DNA of 64,000 nucleotides, taken from NCBI RefSeq assembly GCF_965199065.1, contig NZ_CBDAQN010000003.1, positions 992,001 to 1,056,000 of the forward strand. The letters run 5' to 3'. The notes below the pieces were generated by a model, which worked only from the letters and a program-made list of their open reading frames with translations, was not told the DNA's origin and did no database searches. The DNA is from Acidisoma sp965199065 (lineage in GTDB: Bacteria > Pseudomonadota > Alphaproteobacteria > Acetobacterales > Acetobacteraceae). Below, piece by piece: positions 1 through 8,615 of the stretch. A program made the position numbers and the translations under genes. Every line of letters starts with the position of its first letter. Within the stretch, counting starts at the first letter, position 1.

Positions 1-705
1 GTCGTCGCCGCCGCCGGCAACCTCAAGCACGAGGAGGTCGTGCGGCTGACTGAGCAACACTTTGCCGATCTGCCGACCACCGTCGTCGGCGACCCGCCGC
101 AGGCCGAATATCGCGGTGGCGAGTTCCGCGAGGCGCGGGACCTCGACCAGGTCCATATTGTGCTGGGTTTCCCCTCGGTGTCCTACACCCACCCGGATTT
201 CTACGCCTCGATGATGCTCTCCACCCTGCTCGGCGGCGGCATGTCCTCCCGCCTGTTCCAGGAAGTGCGGGAGAAGCGCGGCCTCGTCTATTCCATCTAC
301 GCCTTCACCGCGCCGTCGACCGACTCCGGCCTGTTCGGCATCTATGCCGGCACCGGCGAAAGCGAGGCCGAGGAGCTGATGCCGGTGACGCTGGAGGAGC
401 TTCGCCGTGTCCAGCACGACGTGACCGAGGTCGAGCTGCACCGCGCCCGCGCCCAGGCGAAGGCCGGCATCCTGATGTCGCTCGAAAGCACCGGCAGCCG
501 TTGCGAGCAGCTGGCGCGCCAAATCCAGATCTTCGGGCGGATCATGCCGGTGAAGGAAATGGTCGCCAAGATTGAGGCCGTGCGGACCGAGGACGTGTGC
601 CGCGCCGCCGCCCATCTGTTCCGCGCCAAGCCGACGCTCGCGGTGCTCGGCCCGGCCGGCAAGGTGCCCGGCCTCACCACCATCGCCGAGAAGCTCGCGG
701 CATGA
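1..705 (+). CDS. M16 family zinc peptidase, C-terminal part (truncated by window start)
   Basis: The reading frame is open from the first base, so only the last 234 residues are visible. The text VVAAAGNLKHEE, then the segment ending in SSRLFQEVREKRGLVYSIYA (residues about 81-100) and the later G-x-Y-A-G-T-G stretch, match the second half of mitochondrial-processing-peptidase-like M16 proteins, which bind and clamp peptide substrate. The zinc-binding HxxEH motif would lie upstream of the window and cannot be checked. The stop overlaps the start of pmbA by four bases (ATGA), so the two are translationally coupled. Whether this copy is a catalytic or non-catalytic M16 subunit cannot be decided here. 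Confidence 0.9.
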   Translation, partial: VVAAAGNLKHEEVVRLTEQHFADLPTTVVGDPPQAEYRGGEFREARDLDQVHIVLGFPSVSYTHPDFYASMMLSTLLGGGMSSRLFQEVREKRGLVYSIYAFTAPSTDSGLFGIYAGTGESEAEELMPVTLEELRRVQHDVTEVELHRARAQAKAGILMSLESTGSRCEQLARQIQIFGRIMPVKEMVAKIEAVRTEDVCRAAAHLFRAKPTLAVLGPAGKVPGLTTIAEKLAA

Positions 706-2042
706 GCGCGGTCCTCGACGATCCGCGCGAGCGGCTGGCCGATCTGCTCGCCCATGCCCGCCGGGCCGGCGCGGACGAGGCCGATGCGGTGTTCTTCTCC
801 GGCACTTCGCTATCCGTGAGCCGTCGCCTCGGCAAGATCGAGCATGTCGAGCGGTCGGAAGGCCGCGACCTCGGGCTGCGCGTCTTCGTGGGCGAGCGTT
901 CCGCCATCGTCTCCGCGCCAGGGCTCGACCCTGCGAGCTTCGCGGATATTGCCGAGCGGGCGGTCGCCATGGCGCGCGTCGTGCCCGCCGATCCCATGAG
1001 CAGCGTCGGCGAGTTGCGGGACATTCCGCCCGCCGACCTCGACCTCGACGACCCTGCCGAACCGGATGCGGCGGCGCTCGGCGAGCGTGCGGCCATCGCC
1101 GAAGACGCGGCTCTGGCCGTCCACGGCATCAACAATTCCGAGGGCGCCGATGCCGGATTCAGCCGCAGCGAGGCGATGCTGGTGACCAGCCGCGGTTTCT
1201 TCGGCTCCTATCGCCGCACCGGGCACTCCATCTCGGCGACGGCCCTCGCGGGGACGGGCACCGAGATGCAGCGCGACTACGACTATTCCAGCGCCGTGCA
1301 TCTGTCCGATCTCGACGACCCGGCCGGGATCGGCCATCGGGCGGCGGAACGCGCCTTGGCGAGGCTCAATCCAACGCGCCCCAAGACGGCACGGATGACC
1401 GTCGTCTACGACCCGCGGGTGTCATCCAGCCTGGTTGGGCATCTGTCAGGCGCGGTGAACGGCGCCGGCATCGTGCGCGGCACCAGCTTCCTGCGCGACA
1501 GCATGGGCCAGCGGGTCTTCGCCGAGGGCATCGTCATTCGCGATGATCCACGGAGGCGGCGCGGCCTGCGCTCCCGCCCCTTCGACGGCGAGGGCCAGCC
1601 GACTGCGCCGCTCGACATCATTGCCGACGGCGTTCTGATGACCTGGATCCTCGACACGCGGAGCGCCCGGCAGCTAGGGCTAAGGACGACCGGCCATGCG
1701 GCGCGCGGCACCTCGGGCCCGCCTGGACCGTCGGCGACCAACCTCTACATGGAACCAGGAAAGCTGACGCCGCCGGAGCTGATGGCAGACATCACCGAGG
1801 GGCTCTACATCACGGAGCTCATCGGGTCGGGGATCAACGGCATCACCGGCGATTACAGCCGCGGCGCGGCCGGCTTCATGATCCGCGGCGGTGCGTTGGC
1901 CGAGCCGGTGGCCGAGGTTACCATCGCCGGCAACTTGCGCGAGATGTTCGCGCACCTGACGCCGGCGAACGACCTGCGCTTCGTGCGCGGCACCGACGCC
2001 CCCACAATTCGCATCGACGGCATGATGATGGCGGGGGCCTGA
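702..2042 (+). CDS. pmbA: PmbA/TldD-family metalloprotease subunit
   Basis: A 446-residue protein, the usual PmbA length, starting at the ATG that overlaps the preceding stop. TldD/PmbA proteins form a cytoplasmic protease that degrades unfolded peptides and matures microcins and some antitoxins; the metal site lies in TldD, and PmbA is usually the non-catalytic partner. Family features are the N-terminal SVSRRLGKIEHVERSEGRDLG region, the central MTVVYDPRVSSSLVGHLSG stretch and the C-terminal GxxSxxRGAAGFMIRGG-like segment. The open frame extends upstream into the M16 gene, but the ATGA start fits the family N terminus best. No tldD is visible in this window. Confidence 0.9.
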   Translation: MSAVLDDPRERLADLLAHARRAGADEADAVFFSGTSLSVSRRLGKIEHVERSEGRDLGLRVFVGERSAIVSAPGLDPASFADIAERAVAMARVVPADPMSSVGELRDIPPADLDLDDPAEPDAAALGERAAIAEDAALAVHGINNSEGADAGFSRSEAMLVTSRGFFGSYRRTGHSISATALAGTGTEMQRDYDYSSAVHLSDLDDPAGIGHRAAERALARLNPTRPKTARMTVVYDPRVSSSLVGHLSGAVNGAGIVRGTSFLRDSMGQRVFAEGIVIRDDPRRRRGLRSRPFDGEGQPTAPLDIIADGVLMTWILDTRSARQLGLRTTGHAARGTSGPPGPSATNLYMEPGKLTPPELMADITEGLYITELIGSGINGITGDYSRGAAGFMIRGGALAEPVAEVTIAGNLREMFAHLTPANDLRFVRGTDAPTIRIDGMMMAGA

Positions 2043-2089
2043 AACTCCGGCTACGCCTCACCATGTCGTGAGGCGTAACTAACGGAGTT
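2043..2089 (+). promoter_or_regulatory. Two-tier hairpin covering the ribosome-binding site of the Tim44-domain gene
   Basis: An outer stem AACTCCG (2043-2049) pairs perfectly with CGGAGTT (2083-2089), and an inner stem TACGCCTCAC (2052-2061) pairs perfectly with GTGAGGCGTA (2068-2077). The right arm of the outer stem contains the only good Shine-Dalgarno string, GGAG (2084-2087), 12 bases before the ATG at 2100. The structure follows the pmbA stop directly and has no T run, so it looks more like a translation-modulating or mRNA-processing element than a simple terminator. That role is inferred. Confidence 0.55.
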
Positions 2090-2099
2090 CAAGCGCGTC

Positions 2100-3005
2100 A
2101 TGCGCCGGTATTTCATTCTGCTGGCGGCCCTGCTGCCGTTGCTCGGCGTGTTCGGCACCGTGCCAGCCGAGGCTCGCCTGGGCGGCGGGCACTCGTTCGG
2201 TAGCCGCGGCAGCTTCAGCTATTCACCACCGCGTGCGACCACCCTGGCTCCGGGCGCTGCGCCGTTCGAGCGCAGCCAGGCGCCCACGGGCGGCTACGGC
2301 TATGGCCGGCCCGGCATGGGGTTCGGCGGCGGCTACAATCGGCACCCGTTCATGTCCGGCCTGCTCGGGGGCTTCGTCGGCGCCGGCATCTTCGGTCTGC
2401 TCTTCGGTGGCGGCTTCATGCACATGGGCCTGGGCTTCGGCGGGTTGTTCGGCGTGCTGCTGCAGCTGCTCATCCTGTTCTTCATCGTCCGCTGGCTGAT
2501 GCGGCGCTTCCTTGGCGGCGGGGCCGCGTCGTTGCGGCAGCCGGGGGCGCCTCAGCCATCCATCTTCGGCCCCGCGCCCGCGCAGACGGCGAATGTCGCT
2601 CCCCTGCAGCTTAGTCCGGCAGACCGGCAGGCGTTCGCGCAGTGTCTCGTCTACGTCCAGCAGGCTTGGGGCGCGGGCGATCTGAACGCTATCGCCCAGG
2701 CGGCGACCCCTGAGATGATGGGTTATTTCCGCGACCAGCTCGCTACGCTATCGCGTCAGGGCCTGCGGAACCGGGTGGCGAACGTCAGCGTCGACGGCAT
2801 GGAACTCTCCCAGGCCTGGAGCGAGGGCGAGACGGATTACGCGACCGTCGCCATGCGCTTCTCCATGCTGGACGTGACCGAGGATGCGGCCGGGCGCGTC
2901 GTAGACGGAAACCCGACCGTGCGGGCACTGGTGACGGAAATATGGACCTTCACGCGCCGGCGTGGCGGCCACTGGGTCCTCGCAGCCATCCAGCAGACGC
3001 GCTGA
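2100..3005 (+). CDS. Tim44-like domain membrane protein
   Basis: A 301-residue protein. Residues 1-25 form a signal-like segment ending near AEA. Residues 26-85 are Gly/Ser/Arg/Tyr-rich, and residues 85-135 hold glycine-rich membrane segments (GFVGAGIFGLLFGGGF, then FGVLLQLLILFFIVRWL). A soluble Tim44-like domain follows at about 165-301, beginning with ADRQAFAQCLVYVQQAWGAG and ending in EIWTFTRRRGGHWVLAAIQQ. Tim44-like domains are an alpha+beta fold found in mitochondrial Tim44 and in many alphaproteobacterial membrane proteins; the bacterial role is not well established. The gene follows pmbA after a stable hairpin that covers its ribosome-binding site. Confidence 0.85.
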   Translation: MRRYFILLAALLPLLGVFGTVPAEARLGGGHSFGSRGSFSYSPPRATTLAPGAAPFERSQAPTGGYGYGRPGMGFGGGYNRHPFMSGLLGGFVGAGIFGLLFGGGFMHMGLGFGGLFGVLLQLLILFFIVRWLMRRFLGGGAASLRQPGAPQPSIFGPAPAQTANVAPLQLSPADRQAFAQCLVYVQQAWGAGDLNAIAQAATPEMMGYFRDQLATLSRQGLRNRVANVSVDGMELSQAWSEGETDYATVAMRFSMLDVTEDAAGRVVDGNPTVRALVTEIWTFTRRRGGHWVLAAIQQTR

Positions 3006-3097
3006 CGCGGAAACACGCGAAGATCATGGTTTAAACCGTTGCTTCCTCTATCCGGCTCTTTCATGTTTCCTCAAGAACAAGGAAGAGACTCGAGTCG

Positions 3098-3625
3098 TTG
3101 ACACAGCTTAATGCTTCTACCTGGGTCAAGATCCTGGCGGCTGGGAGCCTTCTGGTTCTGGGCGGGTGCTCCGACGTGTTGACCCAGGGCACCGCCGATC
3201 TCGCCGGCGTCGGGGGTGCGGCGGTGGCGCATGCGGTGACCAAAAACGGCACAGTCGTGACAGCGGTCGGCCTCGGTGTGACCTCGATCGCCCTCTCGGG
3301 GCTTCAAACCGAGGAGCGCGCTGTCCATGGCAAGGAGCAGGACCGGATCGCCGAGGCGGCTGGAGATCTACCGCTCAATACCGTTGGAACCTGGTCGGTC
3401 GTGCACACTGTCCCCATCGAAGCTGATCAGCGTGGCGAGGTCGTCGTCTCCCGGGATATCGGGATGCCCGACCTCCATTGCCGCGAGATCGTCTTTTCGG
3501 TCGACACCGTGCAGGACAAGCAGCCTCACCGCGCTTTCTATACCGCCACGATCTGCCTCGACGGCAGCCAATGGAAGTGGGCGTCTGCGGAGCCCGCGAC
3601 CCCACGTTGGGGATCGCTGCAGTGA
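3098..3625 (+). CDS. Putative lipoprotein, first of two tandem paralogs
   Basis: A 175-residue protein of unknown function. The start is taken as TTG at 3098, because no in-frame ATG or GTG precedes the lipobox and AGGAAGAG lies about 12 bases upstream. A hydrophobic N terminus ends in LVLGGC, a type II signal-peptide lipobox with Cys at about residue 26. A Gly/Ala-rich segment (VGGAAVAHAV, then VGLGVTSIALSG) follows. The C-terminal half carries CREIVFSV and ends WKWASAEPATPRWGSLQ. The next gene product matches these C-terminal elements one for one, so the pair arose by duplication. I do not recognise a named family. Confidence 0.7.
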   Translation: MTQLNASTWVKILAAGSLLVLGGCSDVLTQGTADLAGVGGAAVAHAVTKNGTVVTAVGLGVTSIALSGLQTEERAVHGKEQDRIAEAAGDLPLNTVGTWSVVHTVPIEADQRGEVVVSRDIGMPDLHCREIVFSVDTVQDKQPHRAFYTATICLDGSQWKWASAEPATPRWGSLQ

Positions 3626-4116
3626 GGCTCGCGTTGATGGCGGGGCCTTTGCTCCTGCTGCCTTTGCTCGCTGCCTGCTCCAGTGCGGGCGGCATCGCAG
3701 GTGCCGCGGTCGGCGCCGCTACCGGAGCCGCCACGGCAAACCCTCTCGTCGGATACGCGGTGGCGATCGGCGTGCAGGCCGGTACGCAGGGTGCCGTGAA
3801 TTACTACATGAGGGTGCGCCAGCACGCCGAGCAGACTGCGATCGCGACAGTGGCCGGGCCGCTGCCGCCGGGCGTCGTCATGCCGTGGAAAATCGAGCAC
3901 GACATACCGATCGGCGACGAGCACGGCGAGGTTCAGGTCGCCCGCGTGATCGATACGCCGCTTGCGTTCTGCGAGGAGATCGTTTTCACCGTCGCCAAGC
4001 ATAAGGCGCCGCAGCCTGCCGACCCTCACTATGTCGCCACCACATGCCGCGAAAACGGCGGGTGGAGATGGGCAAGCGCCGAGCCCGCGGTGGCGCGCTG
4101 GGGCTTTCTGCAATAA
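3622..4116 (+). CDS. Putative lipoprotein, second of two tandem paralogs
   Basis: A 164-residue protein starting at GTG 3622, whose bases overlap the previous stop (GTGA). An ATG at 3637 is the alternative start. The N terminus LLLLPLLAAC is a lipobox, and a glycine-zipper-like stretch (GIAGAAVGAATGAATA) follows. The C-terminal part has W-K-I-E-H-D-I-P-I, CEEIVFTV and the ending WRWASAEPAVARWGFLQ, closely paralleling the upstream protein. Both are probably envelope lipoproteins made together. The function is unknown. Confidence 0.7.
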   Translation: MRLALMAGPLLLLPLLAACSSAGGIAGAAVGAATGAATANPLVGYAVAIGVQAGTQGAVNYYMRVRQHAEQTAIATVAGPLPPGVVMPWKIEHDIPIGDEHGEVQVARVIDTPLAFCEEIVFTVAKHKAPQPADPHYVATTCRENGGWRWASAEPAVARWGFLQ

Positions 4117-4150
4117 GCAGCGAACTCCGCTTGTCGTGTCGGGGTTCGTC

Positions 4151-4723
4151 ATGTCCGCCTCCAGCTTCAACCTGATGCCACCCAGCCCCGTTACGCCCAG
4201 CCATCGTTGGGGCTGGTTCATGGGCCTCGGAATCCTGCAGGTCATCATCGGCGTTCTGTGCTGGATCGACGTTGCCGCCGCGAGCATAGCCGCCACCGTC
4301 GTGATCGGAGCGCTGCTTCTGCTCGGCGGCATGTTGCAGGTTATCCAGGCCTTCACCGTGCGCGGGTGGAGCGGGTTCATGCTGCACGTCCTCATGGGCG
4401 TCTTCTACGTCGTGGGCGGGCTCCTGCTGATGGACGAGCCCATCCGTGGCTCGCTCATCATCACCATCGTGATCTCGGTGCTGCTCATCGTCTCCGGCGT
4501 TGCGCGCCTTGTCATGGCCGCGACCCATCGACACATGCCGGGCCTGTGGCTGGTCGTTGTCAGCGGCGTCGTGAGCTTTGTCATAGGCGTGTTGCTCTAT
4601 GCCAGCCTGCCGTGGTCGAGCCTGTGGGTGCTGGGCACGCTCATCGCCATCGAGCTGGTCTTCCACGGCGTTGCCTGGATCCAGTTCGGGCTGGCGCTGA
4701 AGAAGCTGCATCAGCCGGTTTAG
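4151..4723 (+). CDS. HdeD/DUF308-family membrane protein
   Basis: A 190-residue, very hydrophobic protein with about six membrane segments arranged as pairs (GLGILQVIIGVLCWI, AATVVIGALLLLGGMLQVI, LHVLMGVFYVVGGLLLM, SLIITIVISVLLIVSGVARL and two more). This is the HdeD/DUF308 pattern; E. coli HdeD is linked to acid resistance at high cell density. The ATG at 4151 is chosen because the open frame upstream belongs to the lipoprotein region. It stands alone between the lipoprotein pair and ssuD. Confidence 0.85.
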   Translation: MSASSFNLMPPSPVTPSHRWGWFMGLGILQVIIGVLCWIDVAAASIAATVVIGALLLLGGMLQVIQAFTVRGWSGFMLHVLMGVFYVVGGLLLMDEPIRGSLIITIVISVLLIVSGVARLVMAATHRHMPGLWLVVVSGVVSFVIGVLLYASLPWSSLWVLGTLIAIELVFHGVAWIQFGLALKKLHQPV

Positions 4724-4788
4724 GCAAGTCGGATGTTTTCCGACCTGCATTCGTTGAATAGCCGGATATACTTCTAATCCAACGCAAA

Positions 4789-4816
4789 GTCCTCTATATC
4801 CTCTGGCAAAGAGGAC
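4789..4816 (+). promoter_or_regulatory. Inverted repeat in the ssuD leader
   Basis: GTCCTCT (4789-4795) and AGAGGAC (4810-4816) are perfect complements separated by 14 bases, with a second CCTCT copy inside the loop at 4800-4804. The repeat sits just before the ssuD ribosome-binding site (GAGAGGG, 4817-4823). It could be an operator or a leader hairpin. No protein can be assigned. Confidence 0.3.
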
Positions 4817-4832
4817 GAGAGGGCATTCTGCG

Positions 4833-6038
4833 ATGACCACAAGCAATGACGTGATTTCATCAGGCGCTCCGCCGGCAACTGAGACGGACGTTCTGTGGTT
4901 TCTGCCGACGCACGGCGATGGCCGCTACCTGGCCACCGAAAACGGCGCGCGGCACGTTACGCTCGGATACCTCAGCCAGATCGCGCGCGCCGCCGACGAG
5001 CTGGGGTACTTCGGCGTGTTGTTGCCGACCGGCCGGTCCTGCGAAGATAGCTGGGTCGTCGCCTCGGCGATGGTTCCGCTGACCGAGCGGCTGCGTTTTC
5101 TGGTCGCGATCCGCCCGGGTCTTTCGGAGCCGTCCATGACCGCGCGGATGGCGGCAACCCTCGATCGCCTGTCGAACGGCCGCCTGCTGGTCAACGTGGT
5201 TGCAGGTGGCGATCCCACGGAAATGCATGGCGACGGCGTCTGGTTCGGCCATGGCGAGCGCTACGAGGCGACCGACGAGTATCTCCATGTATGGCGCCGG
5301 ATGCTGGCAGGCGAGACGTTCGATTTCACTGGCAAGCACGTGAAGGTGGAGGGCGCGAAGCTCCTCTACCCGCCTGTTCAGTCGCCGCATCCGCCACTTT
5401 ATTTTGGGGGTTCCTCAGCGGACGGGCAGGCCGTCGCCGCCAAGCACGCCGATGTTTACCTGACCTGGGGCGAGCCGCCCGCCGATGTCGCCGACAAGAT
5501 CGCGGCGGCGAAGGCTGCCGCGGCGGTCGAGGGCCGGACTTTCAGCTTCGGCATCCGGCTGCACGTGATCGTGCGTGAAACCGAGGAGGAGGCCTGGGCC
5601 GCGGCGGACTCGCTCATCAAGTACGTGGACGAGGAAGCGATCGCGACGGCGCAGAAGGCGTTCTCCAAGTTTGACTCGGTCGGGCAGCAGCGCATGAGCC
5701 GGCTCCATGGCGGCCGGAAGGACAAGCTGACGATCAGCCCGAACCTCTGGGCCGGCGTGGGTCTGGTGCGTGGTGGAGCTGGCACCGCGCTCGTTGGCAA
5801 TCCTCAGCAGGTGGCGGACCGGATGAAGGAATACATGGCGCTCGGGATCGATCGCTTCATCCTCTCCGGCTATCCGCATCTGGAGGAGTGCTACCGGTTT
5901 GCCGAGTTGGTGTTCCCGCTGCTGCCGTTGAAGAGGACGACGGGGAATGACCTGGGCGCCGCCCGGAATGCGGGGCCGTTCGGCGAGGTGATCGCCAATG
6001 TGGCTGCGCCGACGCGGAGGCTGGCGGCGGCGAGCTAA
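4833..6038 (+). CDS. ssuD: FMNH2-dependent alkanesulfonate monooxygenase
   Basis: A 401-residue protein of the bacterial luciferase-like family. SsuD uses reduced FMN and oxygen to cleave alkanesulfonates into aldehyde and sulfite, supplying sulfur during sulfate limitation. Family markers are WFLPTHGDGRYL near the N terminus, GVLLPTGRSCEDSW, FLVAIRPGLSEPSMTARM, and NVVAGGDPTEMHGDG in the middle. GAGAGGG lies nine bases before the ATG. No ssuE, ssuA, ssuB or ssuC is adjacent, so the flavin reductase and transporter must be elsewhere. A strong hairpin terminator follows. Confidence 0.93.
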   Translation: MTTSNDVISSGAPPATETDVLWFLPTHGDGRYLATENGARHVTLGYLSQIARAADELGYFGVLLPTGRSCEDSWVVASAMVPLTERLRFLVAIRPGLSEPSMTARMAATLDRLSNGRLLVNVVAGGDPTEMHGDGVWFGHGERYEATDEYLHVWRRMLAGETFDFTGKHVKVEGAKLLYPPVQSPHPPLYFGGSSADGQAVAAKHADVYLTWGEPPADVADKIAAAKAAAAVEGRTFSFGIRLHVIVRETEEEAWAAADSLIKYVDEEAIATAQKAFSKFDSVGQQRMSRLHGGRKDKLTISPNLWAGVGLVRGGAGTALVGNPQQVADRMKEYMALGIDRFILSGYPHLEECYRFAELVFPLLPLKRTTGNDLGAARNAGPFGEVIANVAAPTRRLAAAS

Positions 6039-6102
6039 GGCAGGAAGCGCTTCTTTTGCCCCCGGCTAGGGTTGGAAAAACGAAGCAAAAACTTCCGCAA
6101 CG

Positions 6103-6137
6103 AAAAAAGGCTGCCGGGTCACCCCGGCAGCCTTTTT
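6103..6137. terminator. Bidirectional intrinsic terminator between ssuD and clpA
   Basis: A perfect 10-bp stem GGCTGCCGGG/CCCGGCAGCC (6109-6118 with 6123-6132) and a four-base loop are flanked by six A on the left and five T on the right. It can therefore end transcription from ssuD on the plus strand and from clpA on the minus strand. Confidence 0.9.
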
Positions 6138-6287
6138 CTTTTCGTTAGAGCAGTGTCCAAACTCGCTCGGCTGAGTCGGATGGCGTCGGTTCTCTGAGCA
6201 CCGGAGCGGAGCGGCCTTAAGGGGCCGTGAGCACCGGCGCGCAGGAGACCGGCGCTAGACGGCCTGCCGAGTAGAGTTTGCCCCCCC

Positions 6288-8615
6288 TTACTCGACTTCT
6301 TCCGGCTCCTTTTCCGTGCCGCCCTCTTCGCCCGGACGACCGGCAACCGGCGTCGCAGCCTCGGTGATCTCGAAGTCGAGCTTTCCGTCCTTCATCGCGA
6401 CCTTCACCGCACCACCCTTCGCCAACCGGCCGAAGAGCAATTCCTCCGCCAGCGGCTTCTTGATGTGCTCCTGGATGACGCGAGCCAACGGCCGCGCGCC
6501 ATAGAGACGGTCGTAACCACGCTCCGCCAGCCACTCCTTGGCCGCCGAGGACAGTTCGATCGTCACGTTGCGGTCGGCAAGCTGAGCCTCCAGCTGCATG
6601 ACGAACTTCTCGACGACGCGGGCAACGACTTCCGGCGTGAGAGCCGCGAAGGGGATGATCGCGTCCAAACGGTTGCGGAACTCCGGCGTGAACATCCGCT
6701 TGATGGCTTCCTCGTCCTCGCCGACGCGGACCTCGCTGCCGAAGCCGATCGCCGACTTGGCCATGTCGGCGGCACCCGCGTTGGTCGTCATGATCAGGAT
6801 GACGTTGCGGAAGTCGACCGTCTTGCCGTTGTGGTCGGTGAGCTTGCCGTGATCCATGACCTGCAACAGGATGTTGTAGAGATCCGGATGCGCCTTCTCG
6901 ATCTCGTCCAGCAGCAGCACGCAATGCGGATGCTGGTCGATGCTGTCGGTCAACATGCCGCCCTGGTCGAAGCCGACATAGCCCGGCGGCGCGCCGATCA
7001 ACCTCGAAACCGAATGCCGCTCCATGTACTCGCTCATGTCGAAGCGGATAAGCTCGATGCCCAGCACGCTCGCCAGCTGACGCGCGACCTCGGTCTTGCC
7101 GACGCCGGTCGGGCCGCTGAACAGGTAGTTGCCGATCGGCTTCTCCTGGTCGCGCAACCCGGCCCGCGAGAGTTTGATTGCCGCCGCCAAGGCGACGATC
7201 GCCACATCCTGGCCGAACACCATGGACCGCAGATCGCGCTCCAGATGCCGCAGCGTCTCCTTGTCGTCGGCCGACACGGACTTGGGCGGGATGCGCGCGA
7301 TCTTGGCGACGATCTCCTCCACGTCCCGCAACGTCACGGTCTTGCGGCGCTTGTGCTCGGGCAGCAGCATCCGGCTCGCGCCGACCTCGTCGATCACGTC
7401 GATCGCCTTATCCGGCAGTTTGCGGTCATGGATGTACTTGGCCGAGAGATCGACCGCGGCGCGGATCGCCTCGTCGGTGTAACGGACCTTGTGGTGCTTC
7501 TCGTAGACGGTCTTGAGGCCGCGCAGGATGCGGATGGCATCCTCCGACGAGGGCTCCGGAACGTCGATCTTCTGGAAGCGCCGCACGAGCGCGCGGTCCT
7601 TCTCGAAGTAGTTGCGGAACTCCTTGTAGGTCGTGCTGCCGATGCAGCGGAGCGTGCCGGCCGCCAGAGCCGGCTTGAGCAGGTTCGACGCGTCCATCGC
7701 GCCGCCGCTCGTGGCGCCCGCGCCGATGACCGTGTGGATCTCGTCGATGAACAACACACCGCCGGGGTGGTTCTCGAGTTCGGTCACCACAGCCTTCAGC
7801 CGCTCCTCGAAATCGCCGCGATAGCGAGTGCCGGCGAGCAGCGCGCCCATGTCGAGCGAGAAGATCGTCGACTTGGCCAGTACCTCCGGCACGTCGCCTT
7901 CCACGATACGTTTCGCAAGACCCTCCGCGATCGCCGTCTTGCCGACGCCTGGATCACCGACATAGAGCGGGTTGTTCTTGGTGCGCCGGCAGAGAATCTG
8001 GATCGTGCGCTCGATCTCGCTCTCGCGGCCGATGAGCGGGTCGATCTTGCCCGACTGCGCCTTCTTGTTCAGATTGACACAGTAGTTGGAAAGCGCGTCC
8101 TGCCCGCGACGGCTGCCCTTCTCCTCCTGATCGGGCGTCTCCTGAGAGGAAGCCTTCTCCTGACGCGGCGGAGTCTTGCCCGGCGACTTGGCGATGCCGT
8201 GGCTGATGAAGTTGACGGCATCCAGGCGCGTCATGTCCTGCAGCTGGAGGAAATAGACGGCGTGGCTCTCGCGCTCGCTGAACAGCGCCACGAGCACGTT
8301 GGCGCCCGTAACCTCGTCGCGGCCCGAGGACTGCACGTGAATGGCGGCACGCTGGACGACGCGCTGAAAGCCGGCGGTGGGTTTCGGATCACCTGGACGA
8401 TCGGTTGCCAGTCCGGCCAGATCCTTGTCGAGAAATTCCGTGAGATCACCACGCAGCTTGTCGAGATCGACACCGCAGGCGCGCAGCACAGTGGCCGCGT
8501 CGGTATCTTCGGTCAGCCCGAGCAACAGGTGCTCAAGCGTGGCGTACTCGTGCTTGCGTTCGCTGGCGAGTGAGAGCGCGCGATGCAGGGTCTGCTCTAG
8601 ATTACGGGACAACAT
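6288..8615 (-). CDS. clpA: ATP-dependent Clp protease ATP-binding subunit ClpA
   Basis: A 775-residue AAA+ unfoldase that feeds substrates to the ClpP peptidase in the cytoplasm. It has the N-domain (residues 1-145, starting LSRNLEQTLHRALSLASER), a charged linker, AAA domain 1 with Walker A GDPGVGKTA at about 220-228 and the FIDEIH Walker B. AAA domain 2 has Walker A GPTGVGKTE at about 503-511 and LLLDEIEKAHPD. The C terminus is acidic. clpS lies 190 bp upstream on the same strand, the usual ClpS-ClpA pairing; the gap holds a small hairpin (8723-8743) but no gene. Transcription ends at the shared terminator near 6120. Confidence 0.97.
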   Translation of the reverse strand: MLSRNLEQTLHRALSLASERKHEYATLEHLLLGLTEDTDAATVLRACGVDLDKLRGDLTEFLDKDLAGLATDRPGDPKPTAGFQRVVQRAAIHVQSSGRDEVTGANVLVALFSERESHAVYFLQLQDMTRLDAVNFISHGIAKSPGKTPPRQEKASSQETPDQEEKGSRRGQDALSNYCVNLNKKAQSGKIDPLIGRESEIERTIQILCRRTKNNPLYVGDPGVGKTAIAEGLAKRIVEGDVPEVLAKSTIFSLDMGALLAGTRYRGDFEERLKAVVTELENHPGGVLFIDEIHTVIGAGATSGGAMDASNLLKPALAAGTLRCIGSTTYKEFRNYFEKDRALVRRFQKIDVPEPSSEDAIRILRGLKTVYEKHHKVRYTDEAIRAAVDLSAKYIHDRKLPDKAIDVIDEVGASRMLLPEHKRRKTVTLRDVEEIVAKIARIPPKSVSADDKETLRHLERDLRSMVFGQDVAIVALAAAIKLSRAGLRDQEKPIGNYLFSGPTGVGKTEVARQLASVLGIELIRFDMSEYMERHSVSRLIGAPPGYVGFDQGGMLTDSIDQHPHCVLLLDEIEKAHPDLYNILLQVMDHGKLTDHNGKTVDFRNVILIMTTNAGAADMAKSAIGFGSEVRVGEDEEAIKRMFTPEFRNRLDAIIPFAALTPEVVARVVEKFVMQLEAQLADRNVTIELSSAAKEWLAERGYDRLYGARPLARVIQEHIKKPLAEELLFGRLAKGGAVKVAMKDGKLDFEITEAATPVAGRPGEEGGTEKEPEEVE

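Noticed and set aside
4728..4744. Terminator after the HdeD-like gene (GTCGGA/TCCGAC)
   Set aside because: Only a 6-bp stem without a T run; too weak.
6465..8573. A 702-codon open frame opposite clpA
   Set aside because: It is a shadow of high-GC third positions; clpA is complete and conserved on the other strand, and the frame has no family motifs.
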